Below, in pieces: positions 23,746-36,018 of a stretch of 64,000 nt of DNA. A program made the translations under genes and the position numbers. Source of the DNA: Crossaster papposus (Eukaryota > Echinodermata > Asteroidea > Velatida > Solasteridae). Where the stretch lies: positions 1 to 64,000 of the forward strand of contig JBAIAA010001564.1 in assembly GCA_037893245.1 (NCBI GenBank). Direction: 5' to 3'. The notes under the pieces were generated by a model. The model did not search any database, was not told where the DNA came from, and saw only the letters and a program-made list of their open reading frames with translations. Positions within the stretch are counted from its first letter, which is position 1; each line of letters begins with the position of its first letter.

Positions 23746-26700
23746 AGAAGTGTGCATAAGAAATATGTAAAGAGAAAGAAGTGTGCATAAGAAATATGTA
23801 AAGGGAAAGAAGTGTGCATAAGAAATATGTAAAGGGAAAGGAGTGTGCATAAGAAATATGTAAAGGGAAAGGAGTGTGCATAAGAAATATGTAAAGGGAA
23901 AGAAGTGTGCATAAGAAATATGTAAAGGGAAAGAAGTGTGCATAAGAAATATGTAAAGGGAAAGAAGTGTGCATAAGAAATATGTAAAGGGAAAGAAGTG
24001 TGCATAAGAAATATGTAAAGGGAAAGAAGTGTGCATAAGAAATATGTAAAGGGAAAGAAGTGTGCATAAGAAATATGTAAAGGGAAAGAAGTGTGCATAA
24101 GAAATATGTAAAGGGAAAGAAGTGTGCATAAGAAATATGTAAAGGGAAAGAAGTGTGCATAAGAAATATGTAAAGGGAAAGAAGTGTGCATAAGAAATAT
24201 GTAAAGGGAAAGAAGTGTGCATAAGAAATATGTAAAGGGAAAGAAGTGTGCATAAGAAATATGTAAAGGGAAAGAAGTGTGCATAAGAAATATGTAAAGG
24301 GAAAGAAGTGTGCATAAGAAATATGTAAAGGGAAAGAAGTGTGCATAAGAAATATGTAAAGGGAAAGAAGTGTGCATAAGAAATATGTAAAGGGAAAGAA
24401 GTGTGCATAAGAAATATGTAAAGGGAAAGAAGTGTGCATAAGAAATATGTAAAGGGAAAGAAGTGTGCATAAGAAATATGTAAAGGGAAAGAAGTGTGCA
24501 TAAGAAATATGTAAAGGGAAAGAAGTGTGCATAAGAAATATGTAAAGGGAAAGAAGTGTGCATAAGAAATATGTAAAGGGAAAGAAGTGTGCATAAGAAA
24601 TATGTAAAGGGAAAGAAGTGTGCATAAGAAATAAACACATGATGTGGGAACAAGCCCTCGAGTTAAATATGTAAAGGGAAAGAAGTGTGCATAAGAAATA
24701 TGTAAAGGGAAAGAAGTGTGCATAAGAAATATGTAAAGGGAAAGAAGTGTGCATAAGAAATATGTAAAGGGAAAGAAGTGTGCATAAGAAATATGTAAAG
24801 GGAAAGAAGTGTGCATAAGAAATATGTAAAGGGAAAGAAGTGTGCATAAGAAATATGTAAAGGGAAAGAAGTGTGCATAAAAAATATGTAAAGGGAAAGA
24901 AGTGTGCATAAAAAATATGTAAAGGGAAAGAAGTGTGCATAAGAAATATGTAAAGGGAAAGAAGTGTGCATAAGAAATATGTAAAGGGAAAGAAGTGTGC
25001 ATAAGAAATATGTAAAGGGAAAGAAGTGTGCATAAGAAATAAACACATGATGTGGGAACAAGCCCTCGAGTTAAATATGTAAAGGGAAAGAAGTGTGCAT
25101 AAGAAATATGTAAAGGGAAAGAAGTGTGTATAAGAAATATGTAAAGGGAAAGAAGTGTGCATAAGAAATATGTAAAGGGAAAGAAGTGTGCATAAGAAAT
25201 ATGTAAAGGGAAAGAAGTGTGCATAAGAAATATGTAAAGGGAAAGAAGTGTGCATAAGAAATATGTAAAGGGAAAGAAGTGTGCATAAGAAATATGTAAA
25301 GGGAAAGAAGTGTGCATAAGAAATATGTAAAGGGAAAGAAGTGTGCATAAGAAATATGTAAAGGGAAAGAAGTGTGCATACGAAATATGTAAAGGGAAAG
25401 AAGTGTGCATAAGAAATATGTAAAGGGAAAGAAGTGTGCATAAGAAATATGTAAAGGGAAAGAAGTGTGCATAAGAAATATGTAAAGGGAAAGAAGTGTG
25501 CATAAGAAATATGTAAAGGGAAAGAAGTGTGCATAATACATATGTAAAGGGAAAGAAGTGTGCATAAGAAATATGTAAAGGGAAAGAAGTGTGCATAATA
25601 CATATGTAAAGGGAAAGAAGTGTGCATAAGAAATATGTAAAGGGAAAGAAGTGTGCATAAGAAATATGTAAAGGGAAAGAAGTGTGCATAAGAAATATGT
25701 AAAGGGAAAGAAGTGTGCATAAGAAATATGTAAAGGGAAAGAAGTGTGCATAAGAAATATGTAAAGGGAAAGAAGTGTGCATAAGAAATATGTAAAGGGA
25801 AAGAAGTGTGCATAAGAAATATGTAAAGGGAAAGAAGTGTGCATAAGAAATATGTAAAGGGAAAGAAGTGTGCATAAGAAATATGTAAAGGGAAAGAAGT
25901 GTGCATAAGAAATATGTAAAGGGAAAGAAGTGTGCATAAGAAATATGTAAAGGGAAAGAAGTGTGCATAAGAAATATGTAAAGGGAAAGAAGTGTGCATA
26001 AGAAATATGTAAAGGGAAATAAGTGTGCATAAGAAATAAACACATGATGTGGGAACAAGCCCTCGAGTTAAATATGTAAAGGGAAAGAAGTGTGCATAAG
26101 AAATATGTAAAGGGAAAGAAGTGTGCATAAGAAATATGTAAAGGGAAAGAAGTGTGCATAAGAAATATGTAAAGGGAAAGAAGTGTGCATAAGAAATATG
26201 TAAAGGGAAAGAAGTGTGCATAAGAAATATGTAAAGGGAAAGAAGTGTGCATAAGAAATAAACACATGATGTGGGAACAAGGCCTCGAGTTAAATATGTA
26301 AAGGGAAAGAAGTGTGCATAAGAAATATGTAAAGGGAAAGAAGTGTGCATAAGAAATATGTAAAGGGAAAGAAGTGTGCATAAGAAATATGTAAAGGGAA
26401 AGAAGTGTGCATAAGAAATATGTAAAGGGAAAGAAGTGTGCATAAGAAATATGTAAAGGGAAAGAAGTGTGCATAAGAAATATGTAAAGGGAAAGAAGTG
26501 TGCATAAGAAATATGTAAAGGGAAAGAAGTGTGCATAAGAAATATGTAAATGGAAAGAAGTGTGCATAAGAAATATGTAAAGAGAAAGAAGTGTGCATAA
26601 GAAATATGTAAAGGGAAAGAAGTGTGCATAAGAAATATGTAAAGGGAAAGGAGTGTGCATAAGAAATATGTAAAGGGAAAGGAGTGTGCATAAGAAATAT

Positions 26701-28881
26701 GTAAAGGGAAAGAAGTGTGCATAAGAAATATGTAAAGGGAAAGAAGTGTGCATAAGAAATATGTAAAGGGAAAGAAGTGTGCATAAGAAATATGTAAAGG
26801 GAAAGAAGTGTGCATAAGAAATATGTAAAGGGAAAGAAGTGTGCATAAGAAATATGTAAAGGGAAAGAAGTGTGCATAAGAAATATGTAAAGGGAAAGAA
26901 GTGTGCATAAGAAATATGTAAAGGGAAAGAAGTGTGCATAAGAAATATGTAAAGGGAAAGAAGTGTGCATAAGAAATATGTAAAGGGAAAGAAGTGTGCA
27001 TAAGAAATATGTAAAGGGAAAGAAGTGTGCATAAGAAATATGTAAAGGGAAAGAAGTGTGCATAAGAAATATGTAAAGGGAAAGAAGTGTGCATAAGAAA
27101 TATGTAAAGGGAAAGAAGTGTGCATAAGAAATATGTAAAGGGAAAGAAGTGTGCATAAGAAATATGTAAAGGGAAAGAAGTGTGCATAAGAAATATGTAA
27201 AGGGAAAGAAGTGTGCATAAGAAATATGTAAAGGGAAAGAAGTGTGCATAAGAAATATGTAAAGGGAAAGAAGTGTGCATAAGAAATATGTAAAGGGAAA
27301 GAAGTGTGCATAAGAAATATGTAAAGGGAAAGAAGTGTGCATAAGAAATATGTAAAGGGAAAGAAGTGTGCATAAGAAATATGTAAAGGGAAAGAAGTGT
27401 GCATAAGAAATATGTAAAGGGAAATAAGTGTGCATAAGAAATAAACACATGATGTGGGAACAAGCCCTCGAGTTAAATATGTAAAGGGAAAGAAGTGTGC
27501 ATAAGAAATATGTAAAGGGAAAGAAGTGTGCATAAGAAATATGTAAAGGGAAAGAAGTGTGCATAAGAAATATGTAAAGGGAAAGAAGTGTGCATAAGAA
27601 ATATGTAAAGGGAAAGAAGTGTGCATAAGAAATATGTAAAGGGAAAGAAGTGTGCATAAGAAATATGTAAAGGGAAAGAAGTGTGCATAAAAAATATGTA
27701 AAGGGAAAGAAGTGTGCATAAAAAATATGTAAAGGGAAAGAAGTGTGCATAAGAAATATGTAAAGGGAAAGAAGTGTGCATAAGAAATATGTAAAGGGAA
27801 AGAAGTGTGCATAAGAAATATGTAAAGGGAAAGAAGTGTGCATAAGAAATAAACACATGATGTGGGAACAAGCCCTCGAGTTAAATATGTAAAGGGAAAG
27901 AAGTGTGCATAAGAAATATGTAAAGGGAAAGAAGTGTGTATAAGAAATATGTAAAGGGAAAGAAGTGTGCATAAGAAATATGTAAAGGGAAAGAAGTGTG
28001 CATAAGAAATATGTAAAGGGAAAGAAGTGTGCATAAGAAATATGTAAAGGGAAAGAAGTGTGCATAAGAAATATGTAAAGGGAAAGAAGTGTGCATAAGA
28101 AATATGTAAAGGGAAAGAAGTGTGCATAAGAAATATGTAAAGGGAAAGAAGTGTGCATAAGAAATATGTAAAGGGAAAGAAGTGTGCATACGAAATATGT
28201 AAAGGGAAAGAAGTGTGCATAAGAAATATGTAAAGGGAAAGAAGTGTGCATAAGAAATATGTAAAGGGAAAGAAGTGTGCATAAGAAATATGTAAAGGGA
28301 AAGAAGTGTGCATAAGAAATATGTAAAGGGAAAGAAGTGTGCATAATACATATGTAAAGGGAAAGAAGTGTGCATAAGAAATATGTAAAGGGAAAGAAGT
28401 GTGCATAATACATATGTAAAGGGAAAGAAGTGTGCATAAGAAATATGTAAAGGGAAAGAAGTGTGCATAAGAAATATGTAAAGGGAAAGAAGTGTGCATA
28501 AGAAATATGTAAAGGGAAAGAAGTGTGCATAAGAAATATGTAAAGGGAAAGAAGTGTGCATAAGAAATATGTAAAGGGAAAGAAGTGTGCATAAGAAATA
28601 TGTAAAGGGAAAGAAGTGTGCATAAGAAATATGTAAAGGGAAAGAAGTGTGCATAAGAAATATGTAAAGGGAAAGAAGTGTGCATAAGAAATATGTAAAG
28701 GGAAAGAAGTGTGCATAAGAAATATGTAAAGGGAAAGAAGTGTGCATAAGAAATATGTAAAGGGAAAGAAGTGTGCATAAGAAATATGTAAAGGGAAAGA
28801 AGTGTGCATAAGAAATATGTAAAGGGAAATAAGTGTGCATAAGAAATAAACACATGATGTGGGAACAAGCCCTCGAGTTAA
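23741..28881. repeat. Higher-order repeat of 2,810 bp, two copies
   Basis: AAATGG at 23,741 and TAAAGAGAAAG at 23,771 recur at 26,551 and 26,581. Inserts 24631, 25039 and 26036 recur at 27441, 27849 and 28846. The CATAAAAAATATG pair, GTGTATAAG, CATACGAAA (25,379/28,189) and both AATACATATG units follow the same 2,810-bp offset. The insert at 26,258 has no partner at 29,068 and marks where homology stops. The junction between the copies lies near 26.3-26.5 kb. Confidence 0.88.
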
Positions 28882-31350
28882 ATATGTAAAGGGAAAGAAG
28901 TGTGCATAAGAAATATGTAAAGGGAAAGAAGTGTGCATAAGAAATATGTAAAGGGAAAGAAGTGTGCATAAGAAATATGTAAAGGGAAAGAAGTGTGCAT
29001 AAGAAATATGTAAAGGGAAAGAAGTGTGCATAAGAAATATGTAAAGGGAAAGAAGTGTGCATAAGAAATATGTAAAGGGAAAGAAGTGTGCATAAAAAAT
29101 ATGTAAAGGGAAAGAAGTGTGCATAAAAAATATGTAAAGGGAAAGAAGTGTGCATAAGAAATATGTAAAGGGAAAGAAGTGTGCATAAGAAATATGTAAA
29201 GGGAAAGAAGTGTGCATAAGAAATATGTAAAGGGAAAGAAGTGTGCATAAGAAATAAACACATGATGTGGGAACAAGCCCTCGAGTTAAATATGTAAAGG
29301 GAAAGAAGTGTGCATAAGAAATATGTAAAGGGAAAGAAGTGTGTATAAGAAATATGTAAAGGGAAAGAAGTGTGCATAAGAAATATGTAAAGGGAAAGAA
29401 GTGTGCATAAGAAATATGTAAAGGGAAAGAAGTGTGCATAAGAAATATGTAAAGGGAAAGAAGTGTGCATAAGAAATATGTAAAGGGAAAGAAGTGTGCA
29501 TAAGAAATATGTAAAGGGAAAGAAGTGTGCATAAGAAATATGTAAAGGGAAAGAAGTGTGCATAAGAAATATGTAAAGGGAAAGAAGTGTGCATACGAAA
29601 TATGTAAAGGGAAAGAAGTGTGCATAAGAAATATGTAAAGGGAAAGAAGTGTGCATAAGAAATATGTAAAGGGAAAGAAGTGTGCATAAGAAATATGTAA
29701 AGGGAAAGAAGTGTGCATAAGAAATATGTAAAGGGAAAGAAGTGTGCATAAGAAATATGTAAAGGGAAAGAAGTGTGCATAAGAAATATGTAAAGGGAAA
29801 GAAGTGTGCATAATACATATGTAAAGGGAAAGAAGTGTGCATAAGAAATATGTAAAGGGAAAGAAGTGTGCATAAGAAATATGTAAAGGGAAAGAAGTGT
29901 GCATAAGAAATATGTAAAGGGAAAGAAGTGTGCATAAGAAATATGTAAAGGGAAAGAAGTGTGCATAATAAATAATAAAGGGAAAGAAGTGTGCATAAGA
30001 AATATGTAAAGGGAAAGAAGTGTGCATAAGAAATATGTAAAGGGAAAGAAGTGTGCATAAGAAATATGTAAAGGGAAAGAAGTGTGCATAAGAAATATGT
30101 AAAGGGAAAGAAGTGTGCATAAGAAATAAACACATGATGTGGGAACAAGCCCTCGAGTTAAATATGTAAAGGGAAAGAAGTGTGCATAAGAAATATGTAA
30201 AGGGAAAGAAGTGTGCATAAGAAATATGTAAAGGGAAAGAAGTGTGCATAAGAAATATGTAAAGGGAAAGAAGTGTGCATAAGAAATATGTAAAGGGAAA
30301 GAAGTGTGCATAAGAAATATGTAAAGGGAAAGAAGTTTGCATAAGAAATATGTAAAGGGAAAGAAGTGTGCATAAGAAATATGTAAAGGGAAAGAAGTGT
30401 GCATAAGAAATATGTAAAGGGAAAGAAGTGTGCATAAGAAATATGTAAAGGGAAAGAAGTGTGCATAAGAAATATGTAAAGGGAAAGAAGTGTGCATAAG
30501 AAATATGTAAAGGGAAAGAAGTGTGCATAAGAAATAAACACATGATGTGGGAACAAGCCCTCGAGTTAAATATGTAAAGGGAAAGAAGTGTGCATAAGAA
30601 ATATGTAAAGGGAAAGAAGTGTGTATAAGAAATATGTAAAGGGAAAGAAGTGTGCATAAGAAATATGTAAAGGGAAAGAAGTGTGCATAAGAAATATGTA
30701 AAGGGAAAGAAGTGTGCATAAGAAATATGTAAAGGGAAAGAAGTGTGCATAAGAAATATGTAAAGGGAAAGAAGTGTGCATAAGAAATATGTAAAGGGAA
30801 AGAAGTGTGCATAAGAAATATGTAAAGGGAAAGAAGTGTGCATAAGAAATATGTAAAGGGAAAGAAGTGTGCATACGAAATATGTAAAGGGAAAGAAGTG
30901 TGCATAAGAAATATGTAAAGGGAAAGAAGTGTGCATAAGAAATATGTAAAGGGAAAGAAGTGTGCATAAGAAATATGTAAAGGGAAAGAAGTGTGCATAA
31001 GAAATATGTAAAGGGAAAGAAGTGTGCATAAGAAATATGTAAAGGGAAAGAAGTGTGCATAAGAAATATGTAAAGGGAAAGAAGTGTGCATAATACATAT
31101 GTAAAGGGAAAGAAGTGTGCATAAGAAATATGTAAAGGGAAAGAAGTGTGCATAAGAAATATGTAAAGGGAAAGAAGTGTGCATAAGAAATATGTAAAGG
31201 GAAAGAAGTGTGCATAAGAAATATGTAAAGGGAAAGAAGTGTGCATAAGAAATAATAAAGGGAAAGAAGTGTGCATAAGAAATATGTAAAGGGAAAGAAG
31301 TGTGCATACGAAATAAACACATGATGTGGGAACAAGCCCTCGAGTTAAAT
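27441..31350. repeat. Run of 1,405/1,280-bp higher-order repeats
   Basis: Inserts at 27441, 28846, 30126 and 31313 begin successive related blocks of 1,405, 1,280 and 1,187 bp. The first three blocks each have a second insert 408 bp in (27849, 29254, 30534). GTGTATAAG (27,938, 29,343, 30,623), CATACGAAA (28,189, 29,594, 30,874) and AATACATATG (28,408, 29,813, 31,093) follow. The 2,810-bp repeat upstream is exactly twice 1,405, and the 24631 to 26036 spacing is also 1,405. The fundamental period is therefore about 1.4 kb and later copies are shortened. Confidence 0.87.
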
Positions 31351-32050
31351 ATGTAAAGGGAAAGAAGTGTGCATAAGAAATATGTAAAGGGAAAGAAGTG
31401 TGCATAATAAATATGTAAAGGGAAAGAAGTGTGCATAAGAAATATTTAAAGGAAAAGAAGTGTGCATAAGAAATATGTAAAGGGAAAGAAGTGTGCATAA
31501 GAAATATGTAAAGGGAAAGAAGTGTGCATAAGAAATATGTAAAGGGAAAGAAGTGTGCATAAGAAATATGTAAAGGGAAAGAAGTGTGCATAAGAAATAA
31601 ACACATGATGTCGGAACAAGCCCTCGAGTTAAATATGTAAAGGGAAAGAAGTGAGCATAAGAAATAAACACATGATGTGGGAACAAGCCCTCCAGTTAAA
31701 TATGTAAATGGAAAGAAGTGTGCATAAGAAATATGTAAAGGGAAAGAAGTGTGCATAAGAAATATGTAAAGGGAAAGAAGTGTGCATAAGAAATAAACAC
31801 ATGATGTGGGAACAAGCCCTCGAGTTAAATATGTAAAGGGAAAGAAGTGTGCATAAGAAATATGTAAAGGGACAGAAGTGTGCATAAGAAATATGTAAAG
31901 GGAAAGAAGTGTGCATAAGAAATATGTAAAGGGAAAGAAGTGTGCATAAGAAATTTGTAAAGGGAAAGAAGTGTGCATAAGAAATATGTAAAGGGAAAGA
32001 AGTGTGCATAAGAAATAAACACATGATGTGGGAACAAGCCCTCGAGTTAA

Positions 32051-35000
32051 ATATGTAAAGGGGAAGAAGTGTGCATAAGAAATATGTAAAGGGAAAGAAG
32101 TGTGCATAAGAAATATGTAAAGGGAAAGAAGTGTGCATAAGAAATATGTAAAGGGAAAGAAGTGTGCATAAGAAATATGTAAAGGGAAAGAAGTGTGCAT
32201 AAGAAATATGTAAAGGGAAAGAAGTGTGCATAAGAAATATATAAAGGGAAAGAAGTGTGCATAAGAAATATGTAAAGGGAAAGAAGTGTGCATAAGAAAT
32301 ATGTAAAGGGAAAGAAGTGTGCATAAGAAATATGTAAAGGGAAAGAAGTGTGCATAAGGAAATATGTAAAGGGAAAGAAGTGTGCATAAGAAATATGTAA
32401 AGGGAAAGAAGTGTGCATAAGAAATATGTAAAGGGAAAGAAGTGTGCATAAGAAATATGTAAAGGGAAAGAAGTGTGCATAAGAAATATGTAAAGGGAAA
32501 GAAGTGTGCATAAGAAATATGTAAAGGGAAAGAAGTGTGCATAAGAAATATGTAAAGGGAAAGAAGTGTGCATAAGAAATATGTAAAGGGAAAGAAGTGT
32601 GCATAAGAAATATGTAAAGGGAAAGAAGTGTGCATAAGAAATATGTAAAGGGAAAGAAGTGTGCATAAGAAATATGTAAAGGGAAAGAAGTGTGCATAAG
32701 AAATATGTAAAGGGAAAGAAGTGTGCATAAGAAATATGTAAAGGGAAAGAAGTGTGCATAAGAAATATGTAAAGGGAAAGAAGTGTGCATAAGAAATATG
32801 TAAAGGGAAAGAAGTGTGCATAAGAAATATGTAAAGGGAAAGAAGTGTGCATAAGAAATATGTAAAGGGAAAGAAGTGTGCATAAGAAATATGTAAAGGG
32901 AAAGAAGTGTGCATAAGAAATATGTAAAGGGAAAGAAGTGTGCATAAGAAATATGTAAAGGGAAAGAAGTGTGCATAAGAAATATGTAAAGGGAAAGAAG
33001 TGTGCATAAGAAATATGTAAAGGGAAAGAAGTGTGCATAAGAAATATGTAAAGGGAAAGAAGTGTGCATAAGAAATATGTAAAGGGAAAGAAGTGTGCAT
33101 AAGAAATATGTAAAGGGAAAGAAGTGTGCATAAGAAATATGTAAAGGGAAAGAAGTGTGCATAAGAAATATGTAAAGGGAAAGAAGTGTGCATAAGAAAT
33201 ATGTAAAGGGAAAGAAGTGTGCATAAGAAATATGTAAAGGGAAAGAAGTGTGCATAAGAAATATGTAAAGGGAAAGAAGTGTGCATAAGAAATATGTAAA
33301 GGGAAAGAAGTGTGCATAAGAAATATGTAAAGGGAAAGAAGTGTGCATAAGAAATATGTAAAGGGAAAGAAGTGTGCATAAGAAATATGTAAAGGGAAAG
33401 AAGTGTGCATAAGAAATATGTAAAGGGAAAGAAGTGTGCATAAGAAATATGTAAAGGGAAAGAAGTGTGCATAAGAAATATGTAAAGGGAAAGAAGTGTG
33501 CATAAGAAATATGTAAAGGGAAAGAAGTGTGCATAAGAAATATGTAAAGGGAAAGAAGTGTGCATAAGAAATATGTAAAGGGAAAGAAGTGTGCATAAGA
33601 AATATGTAAAGGGAAAGAAGTGTGCATAAGAAATATGTAAAGGGAAAGAAGTGTGCATAAGAAATATGTAAAGGGAAAGAAGTGTGCATAAGAAATATGT
33701 AAAGGGAAAGAAGTGTGCATAAGAAATATGTAAAGGGAAAGAAGTGTGCATAAGAAATATGTAAAGGGAAAGAAGTGTGCATAAGAAATATGTAAAGGGA
33801 AAGAAGTGTGCATAAGAAATATGTAAAGGGAAAGAAGTGTGCATAAGAAATATGTAAAGGGAAAGAAGTGTGCATAAGAAATATGTAAAGGGAAAGAAGT
33901 GTGCATAAGAAATATGTAAAGGGAAAGAAGTGTGCATAAGAAATATGTAAAGGGAAAGAAGTGTGCATAAGAAATATGTAAAGGGAAAGAAGTGTGCATA
34001 AGAAATATGTAAAGGGAAAGAAGTGTGCATAAGAAATATGTAAAGGGAAAGAAGTGTGCATAAGAAATATGTAAAGGGAAAGAAGTGTGCATAAGAAATA
34101 TGTAAAGGGAAAGAAGTGTGCATAAGAAATATGTAAAGGGAAAGAAGTGTGCATAAGAAATATGTAAAGGGAAAGAAGTGTGCATAAGAAATATGTAAAG
34201 GGAAAGAAGTGTGCATAAGAAATATGTAAAGGGAAAGAAGTGTGCATAAGAAATATGTAAAGGGAAAGAAGTGTGCATAAGAAATATGTAAAGGGAAAGA
34301 AGTGTGCATAAGAAATATGTAAAGGGAAAGAAGTGTGCATAAGAAATATGTAAAGGGAAAGAAGTGTGCATAAGAAATATGTAAAGGGAAAGAAGTGTGC
34401 ATAAGAAATATGTAAAGGGAAAGAAGTGTGCATAAGAAATATGTAAAGGGAAAGAAGTGTGCATAAGAAATATGTAAAGGGAAAGAAGTGTGCATAAGAA
34501 ATATGTAAAGGGAAAGAAGTGTGCATAAGAAATATGTAAAGGGAAAGAAGTGTGCATAAGAAATATGTAAAGGGAAAGAAGTGTGCATAAGAAATATGTA
34601 AAGGGAAAGAAGTGTGCATAAGAAATATGTAAAGGGAAAGAAGTGTGCATAAGAAATATGTAAAGGGAAAGAAGTGTGCATAAGAAATATGTAAAGGGAA
34701 AGAAGTGTGCATAAGAAATATGTAAAGGGAAAGAAGTGTGCATAAGAAATATGTAAAGGGAAAGAAGTGTGCATAAGAAATATGTAAAGGGAAAGAAGTG
34801 TGCATAAGAAATATGTAAAGGGAAAGAAGTGTGCATAAGAAATATGTAAAGGGAAAGAAGTGTGCATAAGAAATATGTAAAGGGAAAGAAGTGTGCATAA
34901 GAAATATGTAAAGGGAAAGAAGTGTGCATAAGAAATATGTAAAGGGAAAGAAGTGTGCATAAGAAATATGTAAAGGGAAAGAAGTGTGCATAAGAAATAT

Positions 35001-36018
35001 GTAAAGGGAAAGAAGTGTGCATAAGAAATATGTAAAGGGAAAGAAGTGTGCATAAGAAATATGTAAAGGGAAAGAAGTGTGCATAAGAAATATGTAAAGG
35101 GAAAGAAGTGTGCATAAGAAATATGTAAAGGGAAAGAAGTGTGCATAAGAAATATGTAAAGGGAAAGAAGTGTGCATAAGAAATATGTAAAGGGAAAGAA
35201 GTGTGCATAAGAAATATGTAAAGGGAAAGAAGTGTGCATAAGAAATATGTAAAGGGAAAGAAGTGTGCATAAGAAATATGTAAAGGGAAAGAAGTGTGCA
35301 TAAGAAATATGTAAAGGGAAAGAAGTGTGCATAAGAAATATGTAAAGGGAAAGAAGTGTGCATAAGAAATATGTAAAGGGAAAGAAGTGTGCATAAGAAA
35401 TATGTAAAGGGAAAGAAGTGTGCATAAGAAATATGTAAAGGGAAAGAAGTGTGCATAAGAAATATGTAAAGGGAAAGAAGTGTGCATAAGAAATATGTAA
35501 AGGGAAAGAAGTGTGCATAAGAAATATGTAAAGGGAAAGAAGTGTGCATAAGAAATATGTAAAGGGAAAGAAGTGTGCATAAGAAATATGTAAAGGGAAA
35601 GAAGTGTGCATAAGAAATATGTAAAGGGAAAGAAGTGTGCATAAGAAATATGTAAAGGGAAAGAAGTGTGCATAAGAAATATGTAAAGGGAAAGAAGTGT
35701 GCATAAGAAATATGTAAAGGGAAAGAAGTGTGCATAAGAAATATGTAAAGGGAAAGAAGTGTGCATAAGAAATATGTAAAGGGAAAGAAGTGTGCATAAG
35801 AAATATGTAAAGGGAAAGAAGTGTGCATAAGAAATATGTAAAGGGAAAGAAGTGTGCATAAGAAATATGTAAAGGGAAAGAAGTGTGCATAAGAAATATG
35901 TAAAGGGAAAGAAGTGTGCATAAGAAATATGTAAAGGGAAAGAAGTGTGCATAAGAAATAATAAAGGGAAAGAAGTGTGCATAAGAAATATGTAAAGGGA
36001 AAGAAGTGTGCATAAGAA
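32051..36018. repeat. Zone F: homogeneous 31-bp block, apparently perfect from about 32,360 to 35,957
   Basis: After an ATATATAAAG variant near 32,240 and a one-base insertion (CATAAGGAAATATG, 32,358) the array runs for about 3.6 kb, roughly 116 units, with no variant that I could see. It ends at a 30-bp AAATAATAAAG unit near 35,958. This uniformity contrasts with the flanking zones, where variants occur every few hundred bases. Confidence 0.9.

Larger units (their letters stand above)
19753..32050. repeat. Zone E: sparse inserts, 17 copies
   Basis: 36-bp segments start at 19753, 22797, 24631, 25039, 26036, 26258, 27441, 27849, 28846, 29254, 30126, 30534, 31313, 31597, 31664, 31793 and 32015. 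All but 31664 are of the CTCGAG class (26258 reads AAGGCCTCGAG). Between them are tracts of 6 to about 97 31-mers. Units with CATAAAAAATATG (near 24,880, 27,690 and 29,095), GTGTATAAG (25,128, 27,938, 29,343, 30,623) and AATACATATG (25,538, 25,600, 28,345, 28,408, 29,813, 31,093) are useful markers. Confidence 0.93.
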
